Source: an uncultured Cellvibrio sp.
Lineage (GTDB): Bacteria > Pseudomonadota > Gammaproteobacteria > Pseudomonadales > Cellvibrionaceae
DNA: 63,799 nt
Direction: 5' to 3'
NCBI GenBank assembly: GCA_946481735.1
Contig: CAMLOU010000003.1
Span: 1 to 63,799, forward strand
The position numbers and the translations under genes were made by a program. The notes below the pieces were generated by a model that saw nothing but the letters and a program-made list of their open reading frames with translations, searched no databases and was not told where the DNA came from. Positions 17,534 through 27,841 of this stretch are shown piece by piece. Position 1 is the stretch's first letter, and each line of letters starts with the position of its first letter.

Positions 17534-20365
17534 ATGTCTGTCTTGTCCCGTTTGTTTGGTAAAGCGAAAAAAAAACAACCCGAAACCCGTGCCAATAAAG
17601 TCACTGCGCTGGAGAGTATGACGCCCGATGCACTGATGGCGATTGCGCTGGCGGAAAAAGGCGAACAGGACGATCAATTGCGTGTGGCGGCGATAGAGCG
17701 ACTGGATGACCTCAACACCCTGGCACAGATCGCGTTCGGTTCCGCTGGCAATCAGGTGCAGCGCATTGCCCGGCAGCGTCTCGCGGCGCTGGTTGACAAG
17801 GGCACGCTCGATTTTGATCAGTTGTCGACTCAACTGGATGATCCATCAAAACTGTTTGCGGTAATGAGTTTTTCCCGTCAGACAGAACGCCTTGAGCAAC
17901 TCCTGTCGGCTATCAACGACAGCGCATTGTTATACAAGATGGCCAGCGAGGGTGCGACGGTAAAGCTGCGGCAAATTGCAGCAGAAAAAATTGACGACCG
18001 TGAGCAATTACAATTTTTGCTAAAAGAGACCAAGGGCAAAGACAAGGCGGTCTATAAAATCGTTAAGGACAAATGCGATAAATTTCGCGAAGAAGAGAAA
18101 GCTATTGCTGCCACACAGACGGCTATCGAAACCCTCACACAAGCACTCGTACAGCACAGCCAGCGCAGCTTCGATGTGCACTTCACGGCAAAATTTCAGT
18201 TATTGCAGCAGCAATGGCAGCCGCTGTCCGGCCAGGCCAGTGAAGCTCAGCGGGAGCAAGCGAACCAGGCCATCCTTACCTGCCAGGCAACCATTGATGC
18301 GGTAGAAGCCGCCGAGGCCGAAGCAGAGGCCAAGGCGATTGAATTGGCCAGCGCTGATCAACAACGCCAGGAAATCCTGCACGCGCTTGCAGCGCTGGTT
18401 CGGCAACTGGCGGTGGGTGAGCCGGTGGATGAAGCACAGATTCAGCAACTCACGGCGCAATGGCAAGAAGCGGCAACACACAAACCTGCCACCGCAGGCG
18501 AACAGGAATCGTTTGCCACATTAAACGAAATGATTCCCGCACTGCAGCAACATCTGGCGCGCTACGGCAGCATTGCAGACCATATTGCAATCCTGGTTAA
18601 CACCGATCATACCGGTGATGATCATCCACCCGTTTACCGCCACCTCAAGCAACGTCTGGATAATAAGAAGCTATTTGCCGGCGATTCACTGCTGCAACCT
18701 ATTCTTGAAGCGCAACATGCACTGGAACAATGGGGCAAACAACGGCAGGAGAAAAAAGCAGAGCAGAGCCATCTGCAACGTCAGATCGGCGGCCTGATCC
18801 GTAAAGCGAAAGACGCCAGCACAACGGGAAAATTACAGCAAGCAGCCGGCTTGCGCCGCGCCATTGAGGACAAGTTGGCGCAGGCCAGAGCAGTCCCTGC
18901 GCATTTGCAAAATCAGTTGCAACAACTCGATGAAATGCTGGACAAACTGCAGGATTGGAAAGACTACGCCGTACTGCCCAAGAAGCACGAACTGATTGCG
19001 CAAATGAAGGCCTTTATCGGCAGTGATGAACATCCGGAAGCGCTGTCAATCAAGATCAAACGTTTGCAGGATGAATGGAAATCCCTCAGTAAAGGCGGCG
19101 GCCTGCACAAAGAGAATCAGGAGCAGGATCAGGAACTGTGGGAAGCCTTTCACGAGGCTGCCCAGGTCGCGTTTCAACCTTGTCGCGACTACTTTGCCGA
19201 GCAGGCAGCCATTCGCCAGCGCAACCTTGAAAGTTGTAAGGCGTTGGTTGAGCAACTGAAAACTTATGAAGCCAATTACGCGTGGGAAAGCGCTGATTGG
19301 AAAGCGGTTGAAAAGGTCGTGCGTCTTGCGCGTCAGGAATGGCGCAGCTACTCACCCACAGAACGCGCCGCCACCCAACCCGTGCTGGCAGAATTTGAAG
19401 CGGTTCTTGAGCGTATCGACAACAAATTAAATGATGAGCGAAAGAAAAACGCAGCCCTTAAGCAAAACCTGATTGTGCGGGCGCAGCAATTATTGGAACA
19501 GGAAGATACGCGCGCGGCGATCGAAGAGGTCAAACAGTTGCAAACTCAGTGGCAGCACATCGGGGTGATGGCGCGCTCGCTCGATCAAAAACTCTGGCGT
19601 GAATTCCGCGCCGCCTGCGATGCGATCTTCGCCAAAAAGCAACAACAGACCGCAGAGTTCAAAGAAGAGCTGGAGGCTAATCTCACCGCGGCCGAACAGA
19701 TGATTGGCAGCATACAACAGTTGATGGCGCTGGGTGGTCAGGCGTTGATGGATGCCCGTAAAGAAGTAGAAGCCTTGCAACAACAGTTTGCCGCGCTGGG
19801 CCTGCTCCCTAAAGCGAAAGCCAACGAGATCAAACAGGCATTCACGCAAGCGGTTGAAGCCTTTGAGGCGAAAATCAAGCGCGAACGACAACTGGCTCGC
19901 CAGCAGGTCTGGTTAAATTTGTTTGCGGCCAACGACCAGTTGCGCGAGTGTCAATGGTCACTGCTCAAGGTTGCTGATAACGAACAGGCCGATAGGGCAA
20001 AAGCGGAAGCCATGGCCGGTATTCATACAGAGCAATTGCCAGCAGGTGGCGCAAAGGCCTTGCAACAAAAACTGGAGCTTGATCTGGCGAAAACCGATAT
20101 TAACCAGAATTTGTTGGCTTTGCGGTTGCTGTGCATTCGCGCCGACATTCTCTCTGGCTCAACCACGCCAGCAGTGGATCAGGCGTTGCGGATGGAATAC
20201 CAGGTCAAACAACTCGAACAGAACTTCGGCCAGAAACCTGCCGATACGCGCACAGCATTCGACGAATTGATATTTGAGTGGCTGGCGGTGGGGCCTGTGT
20301 CTGGTGCTGACTATGCCCCGCTGTTTAATCGATTTCATGAGTGTTGGCTGAAAATCGTTCGCTAG
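17534..20365 (+). CDS. Long DUF349 coiled-coil protein
   Basis: The 943-aa cytoplasmic protein is almost entirely helical, very rich in Gln, Glu, Ala and Lys. Repeated DUF349-type segments (for example LWEAFHEAAQVAFQPCRDYF and LWREFRAACDAIFAKKQQQ) recur through the C-terminal two thirds. The N-terminal part (about 1-190) resembles HEAT-like helical pairs. DUF349 proteins of this size occur in Pseudomonas and relatives without an established function. No enzyme motif is visible. Confidence 0.85.
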   Translation: MSVLSRLFGKAKKKQPETRANKVTALESMTPDALMAIALAEKGEQDDQLRVAAIERLDDLNTLAQIAFGSAGNQVQRIARQRLAALVDKGTLDFDQLSTQLDDPSKLFAVMSFSRQTERLEQLLSAINDSALLYKMASEGATVKLRQIAAEKIDDREQLQFLLKETKGKDKAVYKIVKDKCDKFREEEKAIAATQTAIETLTQALVQHSQRSFDVHFTAKFQLLQQQWQPLSGQASEAQREQANQAILTCQATIDAVEAAEAEAEAKAIELASADQQRQEILHALAALVRQLAVGEPVDEAQIQQLTAQWQEAATHKPATAGEQESFATLNEMIPALQQHLARYGSIADHIAILVNTDHTGDDHPPVYRHLKQRLDNKKLFAGDSLLQPILEAQHALEQWGKQRQEKKAEQSHLQRQIGGLIRKAKDASTTGKLQQAAGLRRAIEDKLAQARAVPAHLQNQLQQLDEMLDKLQDWKDYAVLPKKHELIAQMKAFIGSDEHPEALSIKIKRLQDEWKSLSKGGGLHKENQEQDQELWEAFHEAAQVAFQPCRDYFAEQAAIRQRNLESCKALVEQLKTYEANYAWESADWKAVEKVVRLARQEWRSYSPTERAATQPVLAEFEAVLERIDNKLNDERKKNAALKQNLIVRAQQLLEQEDTRAAIEEVKQLQTQWQHIGVMARSLDQKLWREFRAACDAIFAKKQQQTAEFKEELEANLTAAEQMIGSIQQLMALGGQALMDARKEVEALQQQFAALGLLPKAKANEIKQAFTQAVEAFEAKIKRERQLARQQVWLNLFAANDQLRECQWSLLKVADNEQADRAKAEAMAGIHTEQLPAGGAKALQQKLELDLAKTDINQNLLALRLLCIRADILSGSTTPAVDQALRMEYQVKQLEQNFGQKPADTRTAFDELIFEWLAVGPVSGADYAPLFNRFHECWLKIVR

Positions 20366-20374
20366 GAGATTGTT

Positions 20375-21088
20375 GTGGCCAGCCTGTCTGTGGCGCGAGT
20401 GACCGGTCGCTATATCAAGCGTGCGCTGCTGGTTTGCCTGCTGTTGTTATTGGCTTATCAGTTGTGGGTGTTCGCCAATCTGTTGTGGTGGAAATGGTAT
20501 AACCCGGTGGAAACCAGTTTCATGGCGCTACGGCTCGACGAGTTGCGCGAGAAAAATCCCGCCGCCGAGTTGCGTCACCAATGGGTTCCCTACGAGCGAA
20601 TCTCAATTCACCTCAAGCGGGCGGTGGTGGCTACAGAAGACGATAAATTTGTCGACCACCACGGCTTTGATTGGGAAGGTATCAAGGTGGCGCTGGAGAA
20701 AAACCAGCGGCGTGGTCGCCTCTCGGCTGGCGGCTCCACCATTACGCAGCAATTGGCCAAGAACCTGTTTTTATCCCCTCGCCGAAGTTACTTACGCAAA
20801 ATCCAGGAAGCGGTGATCGCTGGCATGATCGAGATGTTGTGGGATAAGCGCCGTATTCTGGAGGTGTATCTGAACGTAGTGGAATGGGGTGATGGGGTAT
20901 ACGGTGCAGAGGCCGCCGCGCGTCACTATTTCGGAACCGCTGCCGCCAACCTCAACAAAGCCCAGGCGGTGAGGATCGCCGTCATGTTGCCCAATCCGCG
21001 CCGCTTTGAGCGACGCTATCCCGATTACCTCGTCACTCACTCCCGCCGCATTCAGGCACGCATGCATTACACCCGTGTGCCTGACTAG
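20375..21088 (+). CDS. mtgA: Monofunctional peptidoglycan transglycosylase
   Basis: The 237-aa GT51 enzyme has a single N-terminal transmembrane helix (about 15-35) and polymerises lipid II into glycan strands without a transpeptidase domain. ATEDDKFVDHHGFDWEGI contains the catalytic Glu, followed by GGSTITQQLAKNLFL and KRRILEVYLNVVEWGDGVYG, the GT51 signature blocks. Start is GTG at 20375, 10 bases after the DUF349 stop with AGGAG near 20366, so the genes are probably coupled. Confidence 0.95.
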   Translation: MASLSVARVTGRYIKRALLVCLLLLLAYQLWVFANLLWWKWYNPVETSFMALRLDELREKNPAAELRHQWVPYERISIHLKRAVVATEDDKFVDHHGFDWEGIKVALEKNQRRGRLSAGGSTITQQLAKNLFLSPRRSYLRKIQEAVIAGMIEMLWDKRRILEVYLNVVEWGDGVYGAEAAARHYFGTAAANLNKAQAVRIAVMLPNPRRFERRYPDYLVTHSRRIQARMHYTRVPD

Positions 21089-21123
21089 GACTTGCAACAG
21101 ATCCTGATGCCTCCATCTAGTGC

Positions 21124-21164
21124 GCGAAAACCCGTGGCATCACGGTTCTCGCCTGCGGGCTTTT
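21124..21164 (+). terminator. Terminator region after mtgA
   Basis: Two overlapping pairings are visible: GCGAAAACCCGTG with CACGGTTCTCGC, and the outer AAAACCCG with CGGGcTTTT ending in a short T run. This is about 35 bases after the mtgA stop and should end the mtgA transcript. Confidence 0.6.
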
Positions 21165-21174
21165 ACGTTACAAT
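21146..21174 (+). promoter_or_regulatory. Putative promoter for fmdB-aspS
   Basis: TACAAT (21169-21174) lies 17 bases after a weak -35 (TTCTCG, 21146-21151), about 75 bases upstream of the FmdB start. The -35 match is poor. Confidence 0.3.
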
Positions 21175-21249
21175 CGCGCGTTTTTATATTTCGGCACCCG
21201 TTGCCGGTTGGAAATCGTTAAACCTGTATTACTTCATGAGGTGATTGTC

Positions 21250-21534
21250 ATGCCTATTTACGAATATCTGTGTCAATCCTGTAACCATGAATTGGAGGCG
21301 ATTCAAAAGCTGAGCGAGGCTCCATTGGTGGATTGCCCGGCTTGTGCGCAACCGACCTTGAAAAAGAAGATTTCAGCAGCCGGCTTTCGTTTGAAGGGCG
21401 GCGGCTGGTATGAAACCGACTTTAAATCCGGCAGCAAGAAAAATCTGGCCGGTGAAAGCAGTAGCTCAGGCAGTGCCGGCGATGCCAAGCCGGCCGCTGC
21501 GCCCGCCGCCAGTTCTACGCCGGCCAGCGCGTGA
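21250..21534 (+). CDS. FmdB family zinc-ribbon regulatory protein
   Basis: The 94-aa protein starts at MPIYEYLCQSC with ATGAGGTGATT upstream; an ATG at 21208 would only add a non-conserved leader. Two CxxC pairs (C8/C11 and C27/C30, CPAC) form the zinc ribbon, followed by LKKKISAAGFRLKGGGWYETDF, the standard FmdB core. The tail is Ala/Ser/Pro-rich low complexity. FmdB-aspS adjacency is widespread in gammaproteobacteria, but the role is unknown. Confidence 0.9.
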   Translation: MPIYEYLCQSCNHELEAIQKLSEAPLVDCPACAQPTLKKKISAAGFRLKGGGWYETDFKSGSKKNLAGESSSSGSAGDAKPAAAPAASSTPASA

Positions 21535-21588
21535 ACGGCCTGACGGCCGCAACCTTATCAGTGACTTTCAAGACAACAGGAAAATGCT

Positions 21589-23376
21589 ATGCGCAGTGAA
21601 TACTGTGGCGCTCTAAATGCCTCTTTTATTGATCAGGAAGTAACCCTCTGCGGATGGGTTGATCGTCGTCGCGACCACGGCGGCGTTATTTTTATCGACC
21701 TGCGTGACCGTGACGGTATCGTGCAGGTGGTATTCGATCCTGACGGCAAAGAGAATTTTGCGCTCGCCGATAAAGTGCGCAGCGAATATGTATTGCAGGT
21801 TACCGGTAAGGTGCGCGCCCGCACGGCTGCAACCGTCAACCCCAATATGTCGACCGGTGAAATCGAGGTCTACGGTACTGGCCTCAAGATTCTCAACGAA
21901 GCGGAAACGATACCGTTTCCGCTGGACAGCTACGCCAATGTCGGTGAAGACGTACGCCTGAAGTACCGCTTCCTGGATTTGCGCCGTACGGAAATGCAGA
22001 AGAACCTGCGCTTCCGCTCTCAGGTTACCAGCGCTATTCGCCGTTACCTGGACACTAACGGCTTTATCGACGTGGAAACGCCGATCCTGACCCGCGCCAC
22101 ACCGGAAGGTGCACGCGATTACCTGGTGCCGTCACGCACCCACGATGGCAAATTCTTCGCCTTGCCCCAGTCGCCCCAGCTGTTCAAACAATTGTTGATG
22201 GTGGCCGGTTTTGACCGTTACTACCAAATCGCCAAGTGCTTCCGTGATGAAGACCTGCGCGCTGATCGTCAGCCTGAATTTACCCAGATCGATATCGAGA
22301 CTTCCTTCATGTCGCAAGAGCAGATTATGTCTGTGACTGAAGGCATGGTGCGCGAGCTGTTCCGCGATTTGATGGGGGTGGAATTTGCCGAGTTGCAACG
22401 TATGCCTTTCTCTGAGGCTATCGCGAAATACGGCTCGGACAAGCCGGACATGCGTATTCCGCTGGAGATGGTGGATATCAAGGACTTGGTCACCGATGTC
22501 GAGTTCAAGGTCTTCGCCGGTCCGGCCAACGACCCGAAAGCCCGGGTTACGGCACTGAAAGTACCCGGCGGCAACGACAAACTGACGCGCAAACAAATCG
22601 ACGACTACACCAGGTTCGTTGGCATCTATGGCGCGAAAGGCCTGGCCTATATCAAGGTCAACGACAAATCTGACCTGGAAGAGGGCTTGCAATCACCCAT
22701 CGTGAAGAACCTGCCGGTGCCGGTGCGCGCCGCCATTCTGGAGCGCGTGGGAGCCGAAAATGGCGACCTGATTTTCTTCGGCGCCGACAAACACAAGATC
22801 GTCACTGAGGCCTTGGGCGCACTGCGCTGTAAACTGGGTGCGGACCTGAACCTGTATACCTGCGAATGGGCGCCCTTGTGGGTAGTGGATTTCCCGATGT
22901 TCGAGGAAGATGACAAAGGTAACTGGAGTGCACTGCACCACCCGTTCACTGCGCCCTCTTGCTCTCCGGAAGAGCTGGCCGCCAATCCCGGCACGGCACT
23001 CTCACAAGCCTACGACCTGGTCCTTAATGGCACAGAGTTGGGCGGTGGCTCCGTTCGTATTCACACCCAACCCATGCAGCAGGCGGTATTCAACCTGTTA
23101 GGTATTAATGAAGAAGAACAGCGCGAGAAATTCGGCTTCCTGCTGGATGCCCTGAAATACGGCGCTCCGCCTCACGGCGGCCTGGCCTTCGGTCTCGACC
23201 GTTTGATCATGCTGATGACCGGTTCCAGCTCAATCCGCGACGTCATCGCCTTCCCCAAAACCCAAAGCGCCGCCTGTGTCATGACCGATGCGCCGGGTGC
23301 AGTGGATGAGTTACAACTGCGTGAGCTGCATATTCGTTTGAGAAAGAAAGAGCAGGCAGCCCCGGTTTCTGAATAA
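21589..23376 (+). CDS. aspS: Aspartate-tRNA ligase
   Basis: The 595-aa class IIb synthetase has an N-terminal OB-fold anticodon domain (about 1-110, [23 protein letters not shown]), the bacterial GAD insertion (about 290-420) and the catalytic core. Motif 2 is [18 protein letters not shown], and motif 3 is [12 protein letters not shown]. It charges tRNA-Asp; bacteria without AsnRS use a non-discriminating form, which I cannot tell from reading. An inverted-repeat element begins at its stop codon. Confidence 0.97.
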   Translation: MRSEYCGALNASFIDQEVTLCGWVDRRRDHGGVIFIDLRDRDGIVQVVFDPDGKENFALADKVRSEYVLQVTGKVRARTAATVNPNMSTGEIEVYGTGLKILNEAETIPFPLDSYANVGEDVRLKYRFLDLRRTEMQKNLRFRSQVTSAIRRYLDTNGFIDVETPILTRATPEGARDYLVPSRTHDGKFFALPQSPQLFKQLLMVAGFDRYYQIAKCFRDEDLRADRQPEFTQIDIETSFMSQEQIMSVTEGMVRELFRDLMGVEFAELQRMPFSEAIAKYGSDKPDMRIPLEMVDIKDLVTDVEFKVFAGPANDPKARVTALKVPGGNDKLTRKQIDDYTRFVGIYGAKGLAYIKVNDKSDLEEGLQSPIVKNLPVPVRAAILERVGAENGDLIFFGADKHKIVTEALGALRCKLGADLNLYTCEWAPLWVVDFPMFEEDDKGNWSALHHPFTAPSCSPEELAANPGTALSQAYDLVLNGTELGGGSVRIHTQPMQQAVFNLLGINEEEQREKFGFLLDALKYGAPPHGGLAFGLDRLIMLMTGSSSIRDVIAFPKTQSAACVMTDAPGAVDELQLRELHIRLRKKEQAAPVSE

Positions 23377-23496
23377 TATCGGAGTGGGGAATTGGATAGA
23401 GGGGTGCGAGACACGCCGTAAACCCATCCATGGGGGCTCATCAACGGCATCCGTGCCGTTGATGGTCTCGCACCCCTCAACCCAATTCCTCGATAT
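23376..23496. repeat. Compound inverted-repeat element downstream of aspS
   Basis: The outer arms (ATATCG...GGAATTGG and CCAATTCCtCGATAT) are imperfect. The middle arms AGGGGTGCGAGAC and GTCTCGCACCCCT are perfect. An inner hairpin (CATCAACGGCA/TGCCGTTGATG) and the palindrome CCATCCATGG sit inside. The core resembles a dispersed palindromic repeat I associate with several gammaproteobacterial genomes. As RNA it would fold into one long branched hairpin and could end aspS transcription. Confidence 0.65.
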
Positions 23497-23512
23497 TGTG
23501 TAGAAGAGGTTG

Positions 23513-23540
23513 GTCGGATTAGCTCCAGGCATAATCCGCC
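23513..23540 (+). repeat. Degenerate REP-like palindrome
   Basis: GTCGGATTAG...ATAATCCGCC matches the REP arms seen at 59346, 59422, 63109 and 63189, but with mismatches in the second arm and the loop. It lies between the aspS repeat element and the yebC ribosome site. Confidence 0.6.
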
Positions 23541-23566
23541 ACAATAAGAAAGTTTGGAGGAAAACC

Positions 23567-24313
23567 ATGGCTGGCCACAGCAAATGGGCGAATATCAAAC
23601 ACCGTAAAGCCCGTCAGGATGCCAAAAAAGGCAAGATCTTCACCAAAGTCATTCGTGAACTGACGGTTGCGGCCAAAGGTGGCCCCAACCCGGCGGACAA
23701 CCCGCGCCTGCGCGCTGCGGTCGATAAAGCGCTCAGCGAAAACATGAAGCGCGACACGATCGACAAAGCCATCGCACGCGGTGCCGGTACGGCAGATGGT
23801 GATAATTATGAAGAAATCACCTATGAGGGTTACGGCGTAGGCGGTGTGGCCTTTATCGTGGAATGCATGACCGATAACCGCAACCGCACGGTAGGTGAAG
23901 TGCGCCATGCCTTCACCAAACGCGGTGGAAATTTAGGCACGGACGGTTCTGTCGCCTATTTATTCAGTCGTAAGGGGCAGATCAGCTTTGAGCCGGGGAT
24001 CGACGAAGACAAATTAATGGAAGCTGCATTGGAAGCCGGTGCTGACGATGTGATTACCAATGATGATGGTTCCTATGACGTCATGACGTCCTTTGAAGAT
24101 TATCTCAATGTAAAAGATGCGCTCCTGGCTGCCGGCTTTAAACCAGCCAATGCGGATATCGCGATGATCCCCTCGGTGACTGTTCCGCTGGATAAAGAGG
24201 GTGCGGAAAAAATCCTCGGATTGATCGATATGCTGGAAGACCTGGACGATGTCCAGAACGTGTATACCAACGCGGATATCCCCGACGATGTGATGGAGCA
24301 ATTGAACTCATAA
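23567..24313 (+). CDS. yebC: YebC/PmpR family regulator
   Basis: The 248-aa protein starts at [20 protein letters not shown], the invariant YebC N-terminus, with TTTGGAGGA upstream; the in-frame extension to 23510 runs through the REP copy and is rejected. [19 protein letters not shown] and [14 protein letters not shown] are family blocks. YebC proteins were described as DNA-binding regulators (PmpR) and some members aid translation of proline-rich stretches. It lies just before ruvC, the usual position. Confidence 0.96.
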   Translation: MAGHSKWANIKHRKARQDAKKGKIFTKVIRELTVAAKGGPNPADNPRLRAAVDKALSENMKRDTIDKAIARGAGTADGDNYEEITYEGYGVGGVAFIVECMTDNRNRTVGEVRHAFTKRGGNLGTDGSVAYLFSRKGQISFEPGIDEDKLMEAALEAGADDVITNDDGSYDVMTSFEDYLNVKDALLAAGFKPANADIAMIPSVTVPLDKEGAEKILGLIDMLEDLDDVQNVYTNADIPDDVMEQLNS

Positions 24314-24428
24314 TACGACCTTCCCCTGCGGCAACTGGCGTTGGCCAGCTTGCCGCCGCTCTTGCGCTTGCGACAGGCGCCACTCCATGTGACACTTCCC
24401 CCACCTTTTAAGACGCGCACTTATCCTT

Positions 24429-24947
24429 ATGGCACTGATCTTGGGTATCGACCCTGGCTCCCGCAAAACCGGCTTCGGCATTATCAATGCTGTGGGGCGG
24501 AAGACGGAGTATGTCACCAGCGGCGTGATTCGCGTCCCCGAGCTTGACCTGCCCGAACGCCTGAAGATTATCTTCGACTCCGTTACCCAGATCATTCAGC
24601 AGTATTGTCCTCAGGAGATCGCGATTGAGCAGGTGTTTATGGCCAAGAATGCCAGCTCGGCACTCAAATTGGGGCAGGCGCGCGGCGCGGCGATTGTGGC
24701 GGCGGTAGCCTTGGCGTTACCGGTCTCTGAGTATGAAGCGCGCAAGGTCAAGCAGTCGGTGGTGGGGCATGGCGCGGCGGATAAAACCCAGGTCCAGCAT
24801 ATGGTGAAGACCTTGTTGCGGTTACCGGCGGAGCCCCAGGAGGATGCGGCGGATGCGCTTGCAGTAGCGCTGTGTCACGCCAATACGCAACAACATTTAA
24901 TTAAACTGGCCGGCTCCAGCAGTTTCCGCCGGGGCAGAGTGGTTTAA
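24429..24947 (+). CDS. ruvC: Holliday junction resolvase RuvC
   Basis: The 172-aa RNase H-fold endonuclease cleaves Holliday junctions. Acidic residues are visible at D7 ([11 protein letters not shown]), the Glu of [10 protein letters not shown], and the pair in [14 protein letters not shown]. Full length. It is first in ruvCAB, and the order yebC-ruvC-ruvA-ruvB is conserved. Confidence 0.97.
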   Translation: MALILGIDPGSRKTGFGIINAVGRKTEYVTSGVIRVPELDLPERLKIIFDSVTQIIQQYCPQEIAIEQVFMAKNASSALKLGQARGAAIVAAVALALPVSEYEARKVKQSVVGHGAADKTQVQHMVKTLLRLPAEPQEDAADALAVALCHANTQQHLIKLAGSSSFRRGRVV

Positions 24948-24992
24948 ACGGTCCATGAACAACGGTCGACGGAACAACATAGAGCAGGTTTT

Positions 24993-25610
24993 ATGATAGG
25001 ACGTTTACGCGGTACAGTCGTAGAAAAACAGCCGCCATATTTATTGCTGGACGTGAATGGTGTCGGCTATGAATTGCAGGCCCCGATGACGACGTTTTAT
25101 CGTTTGCCGGCAGTGGGTGCGGAGGCGGTGTTGCACACGCATCTGTCCATTACGGAAAACCTGCATCAATTATTTGCGTTTATCGATCAGCGGGATCGCG
25201 CATTGTTTCGAACGCTGATCAAGGTGAACGGTGTCGGTCCCAAGTTAGCGATTGCGATTTTGTCCGGTATGGAAGCGGATGATATTGCGCGCTGCGTGCG
25301 CGAGCACAACGTGACAGCCTTGACTAAATTGCCAGGCATCGGCAAGAAAACTGCTGAACGTTTGGTTATTGAGTTGCAGGATCGGTTGAAAACCTGGGAC
25401 CTGCCTCACGCAGAACATCTGCCAGACAATCAGCCGTTAACCCATCTGAATACCAATGATGTGCTGGCTGAAGCTGAAAGCGCATTGATTGCGCTGGGCT
25501 ACAAACCCGTGGATGCTGCGAAGATGATTGCGACTGCGGCAAAACAACATGCCGATGCGAGCAGCCAGGAACTTATTCGTTTGGCCTTGCGCAGCATAGC
25601 GTCAGCCTGA
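24993..25610 (+). CDS. ruvA: Holliday junction DNA helicase subunit RuvA
   Basis: The 205-aa protein begins with the OB-fold ([28 protein letters not shown]), followed by two helix-hairpin-helix motifs ([15 protein letters not shown] and [16 protein letters not shown]) and a C-terminal RuvB-binding domain. It binds four-way junctions as a tetramer and loads RuvB. It sits 45 bases after ruvC. Confidence 0.97.
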   Translation: MIGRLRGTVVEKQPPYLLLDVNGVGYELQAPMTTFYRLPAVGAEAVLHTHLSITENLHQLFAFIDQRDRALFRTLIKVNGVGPKLAIAILSGMEADDIARCVREHNVTALTKLPGIGKKTAERLVIELQDRLKTWDLPHAEHLPDNQPLTHLNTNDVLAEAESALIALGYKPVDAAKMIATAAKQHADASSQELIRLALRSIASA

Positions 25611-25629
25611 ACCTGATAACGAGAGACTT

Positions 25630-26655
25630 ATGATTGAAACAGATCGTCTGATTGCTCCCACCGCCAGGGATCGCGAAGATCAACTGGATCGCGCGGTGCG
25701 TCCTCGCAGCCTGGCGGACTATGTCGGTCAGCCGGTGGTGCGTGAACAGATGGAAATCTTTATCGGTGCAGCAAAAAAACGCAGTGAAGCCCTGGATCAC
25801 ACACTGGTTTTTGGTCCGCCCGGGCTCGGTAAAACCACGCTGGCCAATATCATCGCCAATGAAATGGGGGTTTCGTTAAAAAGTACCTCCGGACCTGTGC
25901 TGGAAAAAGCCGGAGACCTTGCGGCGTTGATGACCAATCTTGAGCCCGGCGATGTGTTGTTTATCGACGAAATTCATCGGTTGAGTCCAGTGGTGGAAGA
26001 AATTCTGTATCCCGCCATGGAAGATTTTCAACTGGATATTATGATCGGCGAAGGGCCCGCAGCGCGTTCCATTAAACTGGATCTTCCCCAATTCACCTTG
26101 GTCGGTGCAACCACTCGCGCCGGTTTGCTCACTTCTCCCCTGCGTGATCGATTCGGTATTGTGCAGCGCCTGGAGTTTTATAACGTGGCAGACCTTACTC
26201 ACATTGTCGCGCGCTCTGCCGCCTTGTTGGGGGTAAGTATGGAGCCTCAAGGAGCGGCTGAGATTGCCAAACGCTCACGGGGTACGCCGCGTATTGCCAA
26301 TCGCTTGCTGCGCCGGGTGCGTGATTTTGCCGAGATGAAAGGTAACGGGACCATTACCGCCGAGATGGCCGACGGTGCACTCAATATGTTGAACGTTGAT
26401 GAACGTGGCTTCGATCATATGGATCGCCGTCTGCTGCTTGCAATGATGAATAACTTTGACGGCGGGCCAGTAGGCGTTGAAAGTCTTGCGGCGGCCATCA
26501 GTGAAGATCGTGGCACAATCGAAGATGTGATCGAACCTTATTTGATCCAGCAAGGCTTTATGGCGCGTACACCGCGCGGTCGTGTCCTGACGGCAAATGC
26601 CTATGTGCATTTCGGCATGGCCATGCCCAAACGCTTGCAGGATGATACGGAATAA
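25630..26655 (+). CDS. ruvB: Holliday junction branch-migration ATPase RuvB
   Basis: The 341-aa AAA+ motor has Walker [11 protein letters not shown], Walker B FIDEIHRL, sensor 1 VGATTRAG and the arginine finger region SPLRDRFGI. The winged-helix DNA-binding domain is C-terminal ([15 protein letters not shown]). It starts 19 bases after ruvA. Confidence 0.98.
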   Translation: MIETDRLIAPTARDREDQLDRAVRPRSLADYVGQPVVREQMEIFIGAAKKRSEALDHTLVFGPPGLGKTTLANIIANEMGVSLKSTSGPVLEKAGDLAALMTNLEPGDVLFIDEIHRLSPVVEEILYPAMEDFQLDIMIGEGPAARSIKLDLPQFTLVGATTRAGLLTSPLRDRFGIVQRLEFYNVADLTHIVARSAALLGVSMEPQGAAEIAKRSRGTPRIANRLLRRVRDFAEMKGNGTITAEMADGALNMLNVDERGFDHMDRRLLLAMMNNFDGGPVGVESLAAAISEDRGTIEDVIEPYLIQQGFMARTPRGRVLTANAYVHFGMAMPKRLQDDTE

Positions 26656-26690
26656 TCAGCGCGACCTTGTATGGCCACGGAATTTCATTG

Positions 26691-27101
26691 ATGACTGCTT
26701 TTAGCTTACCGATCCGTGTATATATAGAAGATACTGATGCGGGCGGTATTGTTTACTACGTCAACTATTTAAAGTTCATGGAGCGCTCCCGTACAGAATT
26801 TTTGCGTAGCCTAGGGTATGATAAGCCCGCTATTTTGGACGGGGGTCTTTTGCTTGTCGTTCACACTGCACAAGTCACGTACCGTCGCCCGGCGCGCCTG
26901 GATGACCAGCTCGAGGTAACGACCGAGGTGGTCAAAATTGCGCGCACTTACGTGGAGTTTCAACAGAACATTTTGCGCGGGAACGAATTATTGTGTGAGG
27001 GTCTAATCCGCATCGCTTGTGTCAGCAGCGAAACCATGAAACCCAATGCCATCCCCGCCATCATGTTCGAACGCATCAAGTCGCATGCCATTACCAACTA
27101 A
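26691..27101 (+). CDS. ybgC: Tol-Pal-associated acyl-CoA thioesterase YbgC
   Basis: The 136-aa hotdog-fold thioesterase carries the catalytic motif YIEDTDAGGIVYYVNYLKFMER with Asp near residue 14. ATG 26691 is chosen; a TTG at 26667 only adds a non-conserved leader. YbgC hydrolyses acyl-CoA or acyl-ACP thioesters linked with phospholipid metabolism at the inner membrane. It is the first gene of ybgC-tolQRAB-pal-cpoB. Confidence 0.95.
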   Translation: MTAFSLPIRVYIEDTDAGGIVYYVNYLKFMERSRTEFLRSLGYDKPAILDGGLLLVVHTAQVTYRRPARLDDQLEVTTEVVKIARTYVEFQQNILRGNELLCEGLIRIACVSSETMKPNAIPAIMFERIKSHAITN

Positions 27102-27116
27102 GAGCTACAGAGTGTT

Positions 27117-27812
27117 ATGTCAGAAGCTGAAAATACCTTATCGATCTGGAGTTTGATTGCCGAAGCCAGTTTTGTTGTGCAACTGGTGATGTTGATCCTT
27201 TTCCTTGCCTCCATGGTTTCCTGGGTGATGATTTTTCAGCGCGGCATGTACCAGCGCAAAGCCCACAACGCCTTCCTTGCATTTGAAAAGCAATTCTGGT
27301 CCGGTATCGACCTCAATCAATTATTTCGCCAGGGCAATGGCCGCAACGACACCGATGGTGTCGAAAATATTTTCCGTGCAGGCTTTAAAGAATTTACCCG
27401 TTTGCGTCAGCAAACCGGCGCCGACCCTGATGCGGTGATGGAAGGGTCGCAGCGAGCCATGCGCGTAGCCCTTGCACGCGAAGAAGAAAAGCTGGAGGCA
27501 GGCTTACCCTTTTTGGCCAGCGTAGCTTCTGTCAGCCCCTATATCGGCTTGTTCGGTACGGTGTGGGGAATCATGAACTCATTTCGCGGCTTGGCAAATG
27601 TGCACCAGACAACTCTGGCCACGGTTGCACCCGGTATCTCTGAAGCCCTGGTGGCTACCGCCATCGGTCTGTTTGCAGCGATTCCGGCGGTACTGGCTTA
27701 CAACCGCTACTCAACACGCGCAGAAACCTTGATGGGCAATTACCAGACGTTCGCAGAAGAGTTTTCTGCAATTTTGCATCGTCAGGTACACAGCAAGCAG
27801 GTTTCCTCCTGA
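27117..27812 (+). CDS. tolQ: Tol-Pal system proton channel subunit TolQ
   Basis: The 231-aa MotA/ExbB-type protein has three transmembrane helices: about 18-40 (VVQLVMLILFLASMVSWVMI), about 135-160 and about 170-195. It forms the inner-membrane motor with TolR that energises TolA with the proton gradient. SPYIGLFGTVWGIMNSFRGL and VAPGISEALVATAIGLFAAIPA are conserved blocks. Confidence 0.97.
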   Translation: MSEAENTLSIWSLIAEASFVVQLVMLILFLASMVSWVMIFQRGMYQRKAHNAFLAFEKQFWSGIDLNQLFRQGNGRNDTDGVENIFRAGFKEFTRLRQQTGADPDAVMEGSQRAMRVALAREEEKLEAGLPFLASVASVSPYIGLFGTVWGIMNSFRGLANVHQTTLATVAPGISEALVATAIGLFAAIPAVLAYNRYSTRAETLMGNYQTFAEEFSAILHRQVHSKQVSS

Positions 27813-27841
27813 GCTAATCCAAATATCCAGGGTTAAACGAT

